From positions 62,001 to 126,000 of the forward strand of contig NZ_JAAAPO010000004.1 in NCBI RefSeq assembly GCF_009909235.1: DNA of 64,000 nucleotides. Direction: 5' to 3'. Each line of letters begins with the position of its first letter. Position 1 is the first letter of the stretch. Shown one piece after another: positions 37,471-46,237 of the stretch. The notes under the pieces are model-generated. The model was not told the DNA's origin. It did not search any database and saw only the letters and a program-made list of their open reading frames with translations. This DNA comes from Novosphingobium ovatum. GTDB lineage: Bacteria > Pseudomonadota > Alphaproteobacteria > Sphingomonadales > Sphingomonadaceae. Position numbers and translations under genes: made by a program.

Positions 37471-38699
37471 CCGAAGATCCTCTTGGTACGTTCGATGCCG
37501 GCGATCAGCGCGGCAATATCGGTGTCATCACTATACAGGCCAAAACTGGCGCGGGCGGTGGCGGGCACACCCAGATGGTCCATCAACGGCTGAGCGCAAT
37601 GGTGGCCAGCGCGGATGGCGACATTGGCCTCGTCCAGAATGGTGCCCAGATCGTGGGGGTGGATGCCCTCCAGCGCAAAGGAGACGATCCCCGCGCTGTC
37701 CTCTGGCCCGAACAGGCGCACATCGTTCATGCCGCGCAGCGCGTCACGCAATTGGCGGACCAAAGCCGCCTCATGCGCGTGGATGGCGGGCAGGCCGATG
37801 GCCTCCACATAGTCAATCGCGGCGGCCAGACCGATCGCCTCGATGATCTGGGGCGTGCCGGCCTCGAACCGCTGGGGCGCGGGGGCATAGGTGGTGCGGT
37901 CAAAGGTCACGCGGTCGATCATCGCGCCGCCGCCCATCCACGGGGCCATGCCGTCCAGAATATCGGCCCGCGCCCACAGGGCGCCGATGCCCGTCGGGCC
38001 ATACAGCTTATGCGCGCTGAACGCATAGAAGTCGCAGCCCAGCGCCGCCACATCCACCGCCAGACGCGGCACCGCCTGGCACCCGTCCAGCAGGATTTTG
38101 GCCCCCACCCCATGCGCCAGCGCCACCGCGCGCGGGGCGTCCAGCACGCTGCCCAGCACATTGGACACATGGGCCAGCGCCACCAGTTTGTGCGCGGGCG
38201 TCAGCATGCGTTCGGCGGCATCCAGATCGATCTGGCCATCTGCGGTCAGCGGGCAGACATCGATCTCCACGCCCACTCGGTCGCGCAGCAATTGCCACGG
38301 CACGATGTTCGAATGGTGCTCCAGCGTGGAGATCAGGATGCGGTCGCCCGCGCGCAGATGGGTGTTGCCCCAGCTGTGGGCCACCAGATTGATCGCCTCG
38401 GTCGCGCCGCGGGTAAAGACGATCTCGGCTTCGGCCCCGCCGATGAAGGACGCCACGCGGCGGCGGGCGGCCTCGAACGCTGTGGTCATGTCGGCGCTGC
38501 GGGCATAGACGCCGCGATGCACGGTGGCGTAATCGGCCCCCATCGCGCGCACGGTGGCGTCGATCACCGATTGCGGCTTTTGCGCGGTGGCGCCGCTGTC
38601 CAGATAATGCCACGGCGCGCCATCGCCCGTCTGCAGGCCGGGAAAATCGGCGCGGATCGCGGCGGTGTCCAGCGTGGCAGTGATGGCGGCAGTGGTCAC
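37467..38699 (-). CDS. sufS: Cysteine desulfurase, SufS type
   Basis: PLP enzyme that takes sulfur from cysteine for cluster assembly, 410 residues. The substrate/PLP region TRGATEAINLVAHSWG, the PLP lysine in FSAHKLYGPTGIG, and the persulfide Cys in IRAGHHCAQPLM place it in group II (SufS). The ATG overlaps the sufD stop. No sufE or sufU acceptor gene is in the operon, so the sulfur acceptor must be encoded elsewhere. Confidence 0.96.
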   Translation of the reverse strand: MTTAAITATLDTAAIRADFPGLQTGDGAPWHYLDSGATAQKPQSVIDATVRAMGADYATVHRGVYARSADMTTAFEAARRRVASFIGGAEAEIVFTRGATEAINLVAHSWGNTHLRAGDRILISTLEHHSNIVPWQLLRDRVGVEIDVCPLTADGQIDLDAAERMLTPAHKLVALAHVSNVLGSVLDAPRAVALAHGVGAKILLDGCQAVPRLAVDVAALGCDFYAFSAHKLYGPTGIGALWARADILDGMAPWMGGGAMIDRVTFDRTTYAPAPQRFEAGTPQIIEAIGLAAAIDYVEAIGLPAIHAHEAALVRQLRDALRGMNDVRLFGPEDSAGIVSFALEGIHPHDLGTILDEANVAIRAGHHCAQPLMDHLGVPATARASFGLYSDDTDIAALIAGIERTKRIFG

Positions 38700-39433
38700 A
38701 GGACTGCCTCCAGCGCCGCCTGCGCCAATGCGCGCAACTGGTCCTCGTCCTGCGCGCCGTCAAAGGCTTCCGCGACAAAGGCCTGCAGCATCAGCGCCTT
38801 GGCGGCGGCAGGCGGCAAGCCGCGCTGGGCCAGATAGAACAATGCGTTGGCGTCCAGTTCACCCACCGCACAGCCATGGGCGCATTTCACGTCGTCGGCG
38901 TAAATCTCCAGCTCGGGCCGGGCGTTGGCCTGTGCGCTGCGGTCCAGCAACATGGCGCGCACGGATTGTTCGCCATCGGTGCCATCGGCGCCCTGCTCCA
39001 CCGCCACACGGCCCAGATAGCTCACCGTGGCGCCAGCCCCTGCCACGCTGCGGATCAACTGGCGGCTGATGGCGTCAGGCGCGGTGTGGGTCACGGTGGT
39101 GACGATCTCCAGCGTGGCGCCAGCCCCCGCGACCTGCGCCGCGCCCAGCGTAAAGCTGGCCCCGCGACCCAGCCGCACCGACACCGCCACCCGGCCATAG
39201 GCCCCGCCCGCATTCAGGATGCGCAGGTCCATCGTGGCGTAATCGGCAAGGTCAATGGCGATTTCGCGGGCGTGGTGTTCGCCCTCACGCGCGATGATCG
39301 ACAGGGCGCGGCTGTCACCGCTGGCCACGGCGATCTGTTCGGCCGCGACCGGCCACAGCTGCGCCACCGCCGCCTGATCGGCATAGCGCCAATCCTCCGC
39401 CTTGGAGGTGGGGGCAAGGGTCTGCGTGCTCAC
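38696..39433 (-). CDS. sufD: Fe-S assembly scaffold subunit SufD
   Basis: Partner of SufB and SufC in the scaffold complex, 245 residues. The N-terminal part is shorter than in E. coli SufD, as often in alphaproteobacteria. The conserved C-terminal beta-helix is clear, with DDVKCAHGCAVGELDANALF followed by YLAQRGLPPAAAKALMLQAF. Its start overlaps the sufC stop by four bases and its stop overlaps sufS, so the operon is tightly coupled. No catalytic residues are expected. Confidence 0.93.
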   Translation of the reverse strand: MSTQTLAPTSKAEDWRYADQAAVAQLWPVAAEQIAVASGDSRALSIIAREGEHHAREIAIDLADYATMDLRILNAGGAYGRVAVSVRLGRGASFTLGAAQVAGAGATLEIVTTVTHTAPDAISRQLIRSVAGAGATVSYLGRVAVEQGADGTDGEQSVRAMLLDRSAQANARPELEIYADDVKCAHGCAVGELDANALFYLAQRGLPPAAAKALMLQAFVAEAFDGAQDEDQLRALAQAALEAVL

Positions 39434-40173
39434 GCCGCGACGCCCTCGTAACCGCCCTCTTCCAGCTCCAGCGCCAGTTCGGGGCCGCCCGATTTGACGA
39501 TGCGGCCGCCCGCCAGAACATGGACAAAGTCGGGCTTCACGTAATCCAGCAGGCGCTGATAGTGGGTGATCAGCAGCACCGCCTTGTCGGGGGCGCGCAT
39601 GATGGCGTTGATGCCCTCACCACAGATGCGCAGCGCGTCGATGTCGAGGCCGCTGTCGGTTTCGTCCAGAATCGCCAGCTTGGGGTTGAGGATGCCCATC
39701 TGCACCATCTCGGCGCGCTTCTTTTCGCCGCCGCTGAAACCGACGTTCACGGGACGCTTCAGCATCTCCATGTCCATCTTCAGCAGGGCCGATTTCTCGC
39801 GCGCCAGCTTCAGGAATTCGCCGCCCGACAGGGGTTCCTCACCACGCGCCTTGCGCTGGCTGTTCAGCGCCTCGCGCAGGAATTGCAGGTTCGACACGCC
39901 GGGGATTTCCACCGGATATTGAAAGCCAAGGAACAGGCCAGCGGCGGCGCGCTCATGCGGTTCGAGGGCGAAGAGGTCCTGCCCGTCAAAGGTCGCGGTC
40001 CCCTCGGTCACGTCATAGCCCGGACGCCCGCCCAGCACATAGCCGGTGGTCGACTTGCCCGCGCCGTTCGGCCCCATGATCGCGTGGATTTCGCCCGCGT
40101 TGATGGTGAGGTTCAGACCCTTGAGGATCGGCTTATCCGCGACGGAGGCGTGGAGGTTTTCAATGGTGAGCAT
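39430..40173 (-). CDS. sufC: SufC ABC-type ATPase of Fe-S assembly
   Basis: Soluble ABC ATPase driving the SufBCD scaffold, 247 residues. Walker A is GPNGAGKSTTGYVLGG, the signature FSGGEKKRAEM, and Walker B LAILDETDSGLDIDAL with a terminal-Asp switch. ITHYQRLLDYV supplies the H-loop. It begins three bases after the stop of an unrelated gene at 40177-40635, which separates it from sufB. Confidence 0.97.
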   Translation of the reverse strand: MLTIENLHASVADKPILKGLNLTINAGEIHAIMGPNGAGKSTTGYVLGGRPGYDVTEGTATFDGQDLFALEPHERAAAGLFLGFQYPVEIPGVSNLQFLREALNSQRKARGEEPLSGGEFLKLAREKSALLKMDMEMLKRPVNVGFSGGEKKRAEMVQMGILNPKLAILDETDSGLDIDALRICGEGINAIMRAPDKAVLLITHYQRLLDYVKPDFVHVLAGGRIVKSGGPELALELEEGGYEGVAA

Positions 40174-40176
40174 AAT

Positions 40177-40635
40177 TTAAAGGCCCTTGAGCGTTTCTGC
40201 GCCGGCAACGAGAGATTTGGCAAAATGGCCACGACCATGGGTGTTGCCCTGCGGCTCAAATCCGTAGGCATCAAAACAAATGATCAGGCTTGCGATTGTA
40301 TAGGTGGCGGCACGCGCTTCAGCAGGCGTTCGCGTTCGCATCGAGATCACGATATCATTGGGGGCAATGCGAAAAGTGCCGCCAGCATTGCCGATACGCT
40401 CATTGATATCGGCCACATCCGCAGGTGCCAGCGACGCTGGATACAATTCGCCCTCAAGATAGGCGTCCTTGCCATCAACCGTTACTAAGGCGCCATTGGT
40501 GACGACCTTTGCGGGCGCAAAGACCGGGAATCGCTTAATCAAAACAGGAAAATGCTGATTTGCGAGACATTTCTCGACAGCTATGGTGGTTGGCCAAGTG
40601 TCGTGAGCTAAAATGGCATAAAAATCGATGCTCAC
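40177..40635 (-). CDS. Unknown 152-residue protein inserted in suf operon
   Basis: Unrecognised soluble protein ([22 protein letters not shown]...). It has no signal peptide or membrane span. Residues about 60-100 ([20 protein letters not shown], then [22 protein letters not shown]) look like a mixed alpha/beta fold. The ATG overlaps the sufB stop and its own stop is three bases from sufC, so it is translated with the operon. By hand count GC over 40201-40620 is about 53%, while sampled stretches of sufB and sufC are roughly 57-67%. The lower GC suggests recent acquisition. It resembles no Suf protein I know. Confidence 0.75.
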   Translation of the reverse strand: MSIDFYAILAHDTWPTTIAVEKCLANQHFPVLIKRFPVFAPAKVVTNGALVTVDGKDAYLEGELYPASLAPADVADINERIGNAGGTFRIAPNDIVISMRTRTPAEARAATYTIASLIICFDAYGFEPQGNTHGRGHFAKSLVAGAETLKGL

Positions 40636-42113
40636 CCCACGCTCCCTTCCAAGCTAATCCCCAGCAGCTTCTGCGCTTCCACCGCGAATTCCATCGGCAG
40701 TTGCTGCAAGACCTCCTTGGCGAAACCGTTGACGATCAGCGCCACCGCCGCTTCCTGATCCAGCCCGCGCTGCATGGCGTAGAACAGCTGGTCGTCGCTG
40801 ATCTTGCTGGTGGTGGCCTCATGCTCGATGGTGGCGGTGGGGTTGCGCACCTCGATATAGGGGACGGTATGCGCGCCGCAGGTCTTGCCCAGCAGCAGGC
40901 TGTCGCACTGGGTAAAGTTGCGCACGCCATCGGCATTCGCCCCCACGCGGACAAGGCCGCGATAGGTGTTCTGGCTGTGGCCCGCGCTGATACCCTTGCT
41001 GATGATGGTGCTGCGCGATCCCTTGCCATTGTGGATCATCTTGGTGCCGGTATCGGCCTGCTGATAATTGTTGGTCACCGCGACCGAGTAGAACTCACCC
41101 ACCGAGTCCTCGCCATTGAGCACGCAAGAGGGGTACTTCCACGTGATGGCAGAGCCGGTTTCCACCTGCGTCCACGACACCTTCGACCGCTTGCCCTGAC
41201 ACAGCGCCCGCTTGGTCACAAAGTTGTAGATGCCGCCTTTGCCCTGCGCGTCGCCGGGATACCAGTTCTGGACGGTGGAATATTTGATCTCGGCATCGTC
41301 CAGCGCGACCAGTTCGACCACGGCGGCGTGCAATTGGTTCTCGTCGCGCTGCGGGGCGGTGCAGCCCTCCAGGTACGAGACATAGGCGCCCTTGTCACAG
41401 ACGATCAGCGTGCGTTCGAACTGGCCGGTGTTCTCGGCATTGATGCGGAAATAGGTGCTCAGCTCCATCGGGCAGCGCACGCCTTCGGGCACGTAAACGA
41501 ACGTTCCGTCCGAAAACACCGCGCAATTCAACGCCGCGAAATAGTTGTCGTGCATTGGCACCACCCGGCCCAGCCAGCGCTTGACCAGATCGGGGTATTC
41601 GCGGATCGCCTCGGAGATCGAGCGGAAGATGACGCCTGCCGCCTCCAGCTCCTTGCGGAAGGTGGTGGCGACCGAAACCGAGTCGAATACCGCGTCCACG
41701 GCCACCTTGCGCGCGCCCTCGACACCGGCCAGCACTGCCTGTTCCGACAGCGGGATGCCCAGCTTCTCGTACACGCGCAGGATTTCGGGATCGACCTCGT
41801 CGAGGCTCTTGGGCCCGTCCTTCTTCTTGGGCGCGGCCCAGTAATAGGCTTCCTGATAGTCGATCGGCGGCACGTTCAGCTTGGCCCAGTCGGGCATGGG
41901 CATGGTCAGCCAGTGGCGATAGGCCTTCAGCCGCCATTCCAGCATCCATTCCGGCTCGTCCTTCTTGGCGCTGATGAACCGGACGGTATCCTCGGACAGG
42001 CCCTTGGGGCCATATTCCTGCTCGATATCGGCCACCCAGCCATGCTCGTATTCCGCCACCTTTGCGGCGGCGTCACGGGCGGCCTGATCCTTGATCTCGA
42101 TATCGTCGCTCAT
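40632..42113 (-). CDS. sufB: Fe-S assembly scaffold subunit SufB
   Basis: Main scaffold protein for cluster assembly, 493 residues, full length. Diagnostic blocks are [57 protein letters not shown], and the C-terminal [16 protein letters not shown] followed by [20 protein letters not shown]. The start overlaps the Rrf2 gene's stop as ATGA. It precedes an unrelated gene rather than sufC, which is the odd feature of this operon. Confidence 0.97.
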   Translation of the reverse strand: MSDDIEIKDQAARDAAAKVAEYEHGWVADIEQEYGPKGLSEDTVRFISAKKDEPEWMLEWRLKAYRHWLTMPMPDWAKLNVPPIDYQEAYYWAAPKKKDGPKSLDEVDPEILRVYEKLGIPLSEQAVLAGVEGARKVAVDAVFDSVSVATTFRKELEAAGVIFRSISEAIREYPDLVKRWLGRVVPMHDNYFAALNCAVFSDGTFVYVPEGVRCPMELSTYFRINAENTGQFERTLIVCDKGAYVSYLEGCTAPQRDENQLHAAVVELVALDDAEIKYSTVQNWYPGDAQGKGGIYNFVTKRALCQGKRSKVSWTQVETGSAITWKYPSCVLNGEDSVGEFYSVAVTNNYQQADTGTKMIHNGKGSRSTIISKGISAGHSQNTYRGLVRVGANADGVRNFTQCDSLLLGKTCGAHTVPYIEVRNPTATIEHEATTSKISDDQLFYAMQRGLDQEAAVALIVNGFAKEVLQQLPMEFAVEAQKLLGISLEGSVG

Positions 42114-42610
42114 TGCATTGCTTCCATCATCTCGTCACCGCCCGCGCTTAACGGCAGGGCAGGGGTCGCCGGGCGACCATTGGCGGCCAGCGCGCTCAGG
42201 CTGACCTCGGCCAGCGCCTTGCGCAGCGCCTCATTCACCATCGGCCAGTGCGACCGCATCGAACAGCACGCGCCCAGCGCGCAATCATCGCCCGATTTGT
42301 CGCTACAGGTGGTCAGCGCGATTGGCCCCTCCACCGCCTCGACAATGTCAGCCAGGCTGATCGCGGCGGCCGGGCGCGCCAGCCGCAATCCACCACCAAT
42401 GCCGCGCGCGCTGTGCAACAGCCCCGCGCCCACCAGCCGGCTGACCAGCTTTTGCACGGTGGGCGTGGGCAGCCCGGTCTCACGCGCCAACAGTCCCGCG
42501 TTCAACGTCAACCGCCGCCCTTCCAGCGCATAGTTGGGCGTGCCCCCGCAATGGCTTGCGGCGGCGATCATCGTGACGACGGCGTAATCGGCCATACTCG
42601 ACAATCGCAA
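42110..42610 (-). CDS. Rrf2-family regulator of the suf operon
   Basis: Winged-helix Fe-S-sensing repressor or activator of the Rrf2/IscR family, 166 residues. The N-terminus [18 protein letters not shown] and the recognition part [20 protein letters not shown], then [13 protein letters not shown], are typical. The cluster cysteines are in [16 protein letters not shown] take the TTG at 42610 because Rrf2 proteins begin at this point, with GGGAG nine bases upstream. First gene of the suf operon, overlapping sufB. The inverted repeat at 42661-42685 is its probable site. Confidence 0.9.
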   Translation of the reverse strand: MRLSSMADYAVVTMIAAASHCGGTPNYALEGRRLTLNAGLLARETGLPTPTVQKLVSRLVGAGLLHSARGIGGGLRLARPAAAISLADIVEAVEGPIALTTCSDKSGDDCALGACCSMRSHWPMVNEALRKALAEVSLSALAANGRPATPALPLSAGGDEMMEAMQ

Positions 42611-42660
42611 GGCGGGCGGCTCCCAAAAGGATCAGCGGTGGGAAAAACGGGGTTGGCGAC

Positions 42661-42685
42661 AAATCAGATCAATTTCTTCTGATTT
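42661..42685. promoter_or_regulatory. Perfect 7-11-7 inverted repeat upstream of the Rrf2/suf operon
   Basis: AAATCAG (42661-42667) and CTGATTT (42679-42685) are exact inverse copies around an 11-base AT-rich spacer, about 50 bases before the Rrf2 start. Size and position fit an operator for the Rrf2 protein or an iron regulator. I could not match it to a published IscR or SufR consensus by eye. Confidence 0.6.
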
Positions 42686-42778
42686 GGCCCTCTAGGCTGA
42701 TTGCGCAAGAATGGCAATCGCCTGACAGGGCAAAAGCACGCCTGTTGGGGGGGCGAAAACCGACCGGCGGCGCGGGCG

Positions 42779-42815
42779 TTAAAAAAGGCGGTGCCCCATT
42801 GGGAGGGCACCGCCT
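42779..42815 (-). terminator. Strong minus-strand intrinsic terminator
   Basis: AGGCGGTGCCC (42786-42796) pairs with GGGCACCGCCT (42805-42815) with an eight-base loop and six T residues at the minus-strand 3' end (42786-42781 complement). pyrD runs away from it on plus, and no minus-strand annotated gene lies just upstream. Its presence argues for a transcript starting in 42820-43100. Confidence 0.85.
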
Positions 42816-42887
42816 GAGTTTCCAGAACTCTTAGACATCAGCCTAGAGCCCTTCGGGTCGCAGGGATCTCTTACGCAGCAAGGCGGC
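42779..42887 (-). ncRNA. Candidate small RNA with three stem-loops and intrinsic terminator
   Basis: On the minus strand, from about 42887 downward, three hairpins follow: AGAG-AT-CCCT/AGGG-CTCT around GCGACCCGA, then GAGTT/AACTC, then AGGCGGTGCCC/GGGCACCGCCT ending in a T-run. A TACAAT -10 (42899-42894) and TTGCTG -35 (42924-42919) lie upstream, with 19-base spacing that is slightly long. The terminator loop contains CCTCCC, an anti-Shine-Dalgarno-like motif. A 19-codon frame (MSKSSGNSGG..., from 42838) overlaps, so a short coding RNA is the alternative. The flanking genes do not need this terminator. Confidence 0.45.
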
Positions 42888-43100
42888 ATAAAAATTGTAG
42901 AGATTCGCCACCGCGGCGCAGCAAAAGACGCTTTTCGCGGGAAAATGCGTAACTTTGGGCACGGGTGGGACAAGTGTCGTAAAGCCATGTTGCCATGCAG
43001 AACGATTGCATAACCGCGGGACCTGACCGTCGCGTCCGGCCTGGGCGAATCACTGCGGCAAAGGTCGACATTGCCGGGCCGATGCCATAGGCGGATCGCC
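42888..43100. other. Gap upstream of pyrD, no confident gene
   Basis: Contains the candidate sRNA promoter and, antisense, a 66-codon open frame (43071-42871) without a ribosome-binding site that I do not call. The pyrD promoter should lie here but no convincing hexamer pair was found. Confidence 0.4.
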
Positions 43101-44135
43101 ATGCTGTACGACCTGATCAAGCCGTTCCTGTATCGATTCGACGCCGAAACCGCCCATGGGCTGGCGATCGCCGGGCTAAAGCTGTGGGGTGGGGCCGCGC
43201 CTGCCGTGCCCGCAACCGGGCGGTTGGTGTCCACCGTGGCGGGGATCACCTTTGCCAATCCGGTGGGCATGGCCGCCGGCTTTGACAAGGATGGCGAGGT
43301 GCCTGACGCGCTGCTCGGCCTTGGCTTTGGCTTTGCCGAGGTGGGGACGATCACCCCCTTGCCACAGGCGGGCAACCCGAAACCGCGCCTGTTCCGTCTG
43401 GTAGAGGACCGCGCGGTGATCAACCGCATGGGGTTCAACAATGGCGGTTTGCAGGCGGCGCATATGCGGCTGGCGGCGCGGGCGCGGCGTGGCGTTGTGG
43501 GCATCAACGTTGGTGCGAACAAGGAAACCGCCGACCGCGTGGGGGATTACGTCACCGGCATCGCCACGATGAAGGGGCTGGCCGACTATATCACCATCAA
43601 CATCTCGTCCCCCAATACGCCGGGCCTGCGCGACCTTCAGGGCGATGCCGAGTTGGAGGCATTGTTGAGCGCCGTGGCCGCCGCGCGTGCGGCGGGCGAT
43701 CCACCGATCTTCCTCAAGGTCGCGCCCGATCTGGATGACGAGGCCCCCGCCCGCATCGTGGCCGCCGTGCGCCGCCACGGGATCGATGGCATCATCGTCA
43801 GCAACACCACCATCAGCCGCCCGCCGCTGGCCAGTGCGCATGGCGGGGAAACCGGCGGGCTGTCGGGGGCGCCTTTGCGCGATCTGGCACAGCGGCGCAT
43901 CGGTGATTTCTATCGCGAGACGCGCGGTGACATCCCGCTGATCGGGGTGGGCGGGATTGCCAATGCCGATGATGCCTATGCCCGCATCCGCGCCGGCGCC
44001 AATCTGGTGCAGGTCTATTCGGCCATGGTGTACGAAGGCCCCGGCATCGCCCGCGCCATCGCCGATGGGCTGGACGCATTGCTGGCGCGCGATGGTTTTG
44101 CCCAAGTGGCCGATGCGGTGGGCGTGGACGCGTAA
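43101..44135 (+). CDS. pyrD: Dihydroorotate dehydrogenase (quinone), class 2
   Basis: Membrane-associated FMN enzyme oxidising dihydroorotate to orotate in pyrimidine synthesis, 344 residues. The N-terminal helix (LYDLIKPFLYRFDAETAH) is the quinone-site extension of class 2. FMN and substrate motifs are FANPVGMAAGFDKDGE, NRMGFNNGGL, NISSPNTPGLRDLQ with the catalytic Ser, and IGVGGIANADDAYARIRAGA. The start at the ATG at 43101 is preceded by weak GCGGATC. An upstream 30-base extension is unlikely. Confidence 0.96.
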   Translation: MLYDLIKPFLYRFDAETAHGLAIAGLKLWGGAAPAVPATGRLVSTVAGITFANPVGMAAGFDKDGEVPDALLGLGFGFAEVGTITPLPQAGNPKPRLFRLVEDRAVINRMGFNNGGLQAAHMRLAARARRGVVGINVGANKETADRVGDYVTGIATMKGLADYITINISSPNTPGLRDLQGDAELEALLSAVAAARAAGDPPIFLKVAPDLDDEAPARIVAAVRRHGIDGIIVSNTTISRPPLASAHGGETGGLSGAPLRDLAQRRIGDFYRETRGDIPLIGVGGIANADDAYARIRAGANLVQVYSAMVYEGPGIARAIADGLDALLARDGFAQVADAVGVDA

Positions 44136-44246
44136 AGATGTCGGCGCTTGCCGCGCTGGCCGGGCGGGCCTAAACTGGCGCTCTGGGGGGAGCCGGGCGG
44201 CAGACATGACCGTCGCAACGGCTGACCGGGGGCAGGGGACAACGGC

Positions 44247-46064
44247 GTGCAGCTTTCTGATTTCGACACTTGTGCAAACCTGATCGACCTGTTCCTGGCC
44301 CGCGCCGATGAACGCGGCGATGTGCCGTTTTTGTGGGCCAAGCAGGACGGGGCGTGGGAATCGCAAAGTTGGTCGCAGGTGGCGGCGCGGGTATGCCTGT
44401 TGGCGCAATCGCTGGTGCGGCTGGGCTTTGCGCCGGGCGACCGGATCCTGCTGGTATCGGAAAACCGCCCCGAATGGCTGATTGCCGATATGGCGATCAT
44501 GGCGGCGGGCTGTGTCACGGTGCCGGCCTATACCACCAACACCGAACGCGATCACACCCATGTGCTGGAGAATTCCGGCGCGCGCGGGGTGATCGTCTCC
44601 AATGCCAAATTGGCCAAGCCATTGCTGCCTGCGGTGATCCGATCGGGCGTGGCGGCGCATGTCATCGGCATCGAACCGCTGGGCATGGCGCAGGCGGGCG
44701 CGGTGGAATATCACGATTGGGATGACCTGCTGACCGGCGATCCGGTGGCGGCTCGTGCGGCGGTGGATGCGCGCCGGGCGGGCATCGGGCGGGGCGATAC
44801 GGCCTGCATCATTTATACCAGCGGCACGGGCGGCGCGCCGCGCGGCGTGATGCAACACCATGGCGCGCTGTTGCACAATGTGGGTGGCGCGGCGCATGTC
44901 GTGGTCGAGGATTTCGGCTGGGGCGAGGAGGTGTTTCTCTCGTTCCTGCCGCTGTCCCACGCCTATGAGCATACGGCGGGCCAGTTCCTGCCGATCGGCA
45001 TGGGCGCGCAGATCTATTACGCCGAAGGTCTGGACAAACTGGCCGGCAATATCGAGGACACGCGCCCGACGATCATGGTCGTCGTCCCCCGCCTGTTCGA
45101 GGTTTTGCGCAGCCGGATCATCAAGCAGATCGAGAAACAGGGCGGCGCGGCTGTCTGGATGATGGAACAGGCCATCGCGCTGGAGGGGCGGCGGATGGCG
45201 GGCGGCCTGCGCTTGCTGGACTATCCGCTGGACCTGTTGCTGGAAAAACTGTTGCGACCCAAGATCCGCGCCCGTTTCGGCGGTCGGGTCAAGGCGCTGG
45301 TGTCGGGTGGGGCGCCGCTGACGCCGGACGTTGGGCTGTTCTTTCAGGCGATGGGACTGACGCTGTTGCAGGGCTATGGCCAGACCGAATGCGCGCCGAT
45401 CGCCTGCGTCAACCGGCCCAGCGCCGGCGTGCGGATGGAAACGGTTGGCCCGCCGATGCGTCACGTCGATCTGAAAATTGCCGAGGATGGCGAGATCCTG
45501 ATCGCGGGCGAATTGGTGATGCACGGCTATTGGCGCAACGAGGCCGAGACGGCCAAGGTGCTGATCCCCGATGCGGGTGGCAGGGTGTGGCTGTATACCG
45601 GAGACATCGGCCATCTGGACGCTGTGGGCCGCTTGCTGATTACCGACCGCAAGAAGGACATGATCGTCAACGACAAGGGCGACAATATCTCGCCCCAGAA
45701 GGTTGAGGGGATGCTGACGCTGCAACCCGAGATCGCGCAGGCGATGGTGATGGGCGATCGGCGGCCCTATGTCGTGGGGCTGATCGTGCCGGACGCCGAA
45801 TGGATGCGCGATTGGGCGCGGGCGCAGGGCGTGTCGGGCGAATGGGCCGATCTTTGCGCGCTGCCCGCGTTTCGCGCGGCGGTGCGCGCGGCAGTGGACC
45901 GGGTGAACGTCGATCTTTCCGTGATCGAGAAGGTGCGCCAGTTCGCCTTTGCCGACGAGGCGTTCAGCATCGACAATGCCGAAATGACCCCCAGCCTGAA
46001 GATCCGCCGCCACAAGCTGAAAGAGCGCTATGGCGAGCGTCTGGACGCGCTGTACCGGGGATAG
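44247..46064 (+). CDS. Long-chain fatty-acid-CoA ligase (AMP-binding family)
   Basis: Activates fatty acids to acyl-CoA through an acyl-adenylate, 605 residues. The N-terminal DTCANLIDLFLARADERGD resembles the FadD15/FACL group. Motifs are the P-loop IIYTSGTGGAPRGVM, GYGQTE, the YTGDIGHLD hinge and the C-terminal DRKKDMIVNDKGDNISP with lysine. The start is a GTG at 44247 with AGGGG upstream. It follows pyrD by 110 bases and is probably a separate transcript. Substrate chain length unknown. Confidence 0.93.
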   Translation: MQLSDFDTCANLIDLFLARADERGDVPFLWAKQDGAWESQSWSQVAARVCLLAQSLVRLGFAPGDRILLVSENRPEWLIADMAIMAAGCVTVPAYTTNTERDHTHVLENSGARGVIVSNAKLAKPLLPAVIRSGVAAHVIGIEPLGMAQAGAVEYHDWDDLLTGDPVAARAAVDARRAGIGRGDTACIIYTSGTGGAPRGVMQHHGALLHNVGGAAHVVVEDFGWGEEVFLSFLPLSHAYEHTAGQFLPIGMGAQIYYAEGLDKLAGNIEDTRPTIMVVVPRLFEVLRSRIIKQIEKQGGAAVWMMEQAIALEGRRMAGGLRLLDYPLDLLLEKLLRPKIRARFGGRVKALVSGGAPLTPDVGLFFQAMGLTLLQGYGQTECAPIACVNRPSAGVRMETVGPPMRHVDLKIAEDGEILIAGELVMHGYWRNEAETAKVLIPDAGGRVWLYTGDIGHLDAVGRLLITDRKKDMIVNDKGDNISPQKVEGMLTLQPEIAQAMVMGDRRPYVVGLIVPDAEWMRDWARAQGVSGEWADLCALPAFRAAVRAAVDRVNVDLSVIEKVRQFAFADEAFSIDNAEMTPSLKIRRHKLKERYGERLDALYRG

Positions 46065-46177
46065 GGCGCTGTACGGCGGGTGAACGCCGGGGGCGGATTG
46101 CGTTCATGGATGTGTGTTTACGATGCGGGGGCGCAGGCCTCTGCATCAAAAAAGACGCATGTTTGACACAAATCAAT

Positions 46178-46192
46178 TGCGAACAGTTCTCA
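46178..46192. promoter_or_regulatory. Fur-box-like 7-1-7 palindrome upstream of exbB
   Basis: TGCGAAC-A-GTTCTCA has arms matching except one base (TGCGAAC against TGAGAAC), the form of 7-1-7 Fur sites. A TTGACA hexamer (46163-46168) lies directly upstream and would act as -35, so Fur binding would block RNA polymerase. It lies 46 bases before the exbB start and heads the iron-uptake operon. Inferred. Confidence 0.6.
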
Positions 46193-46237
46193 TTAGCGTT
46201 AGCAGGACCTCATCGATCACGAATCAAGGGGCCTCCC

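Noticed and set aside
40560..42533. A 657-codon plus-strand frame opposite sufB.
   Set aside because: Shadow of sufB and the Rrf2 gene; no protein-like features.
42871..43071. A 66-codon minus-strand frame in the suf-pyrD gap.
   Set aside because: No ribosome-binding site and no similarity recognised. The strong terminator downstream is better explained by the shorter candidate RNA.
42779..43100. Possibility that the gap RNA is a split tmRNA or 6S RNA.
   Set aside because: No ssrA-like tag peptide, tRNA-like end or extended 6S-type duplex could be recognised by eye.
43176..46013. A 945-codon minus-strand open frame opposite pyrD and the acyl-CoA ligase.
   Set aside because: Antisense artefact: His/Arg/Gln-rich, spans two unrelated real genes, and has no ribosome-binding site or recognisable fold.
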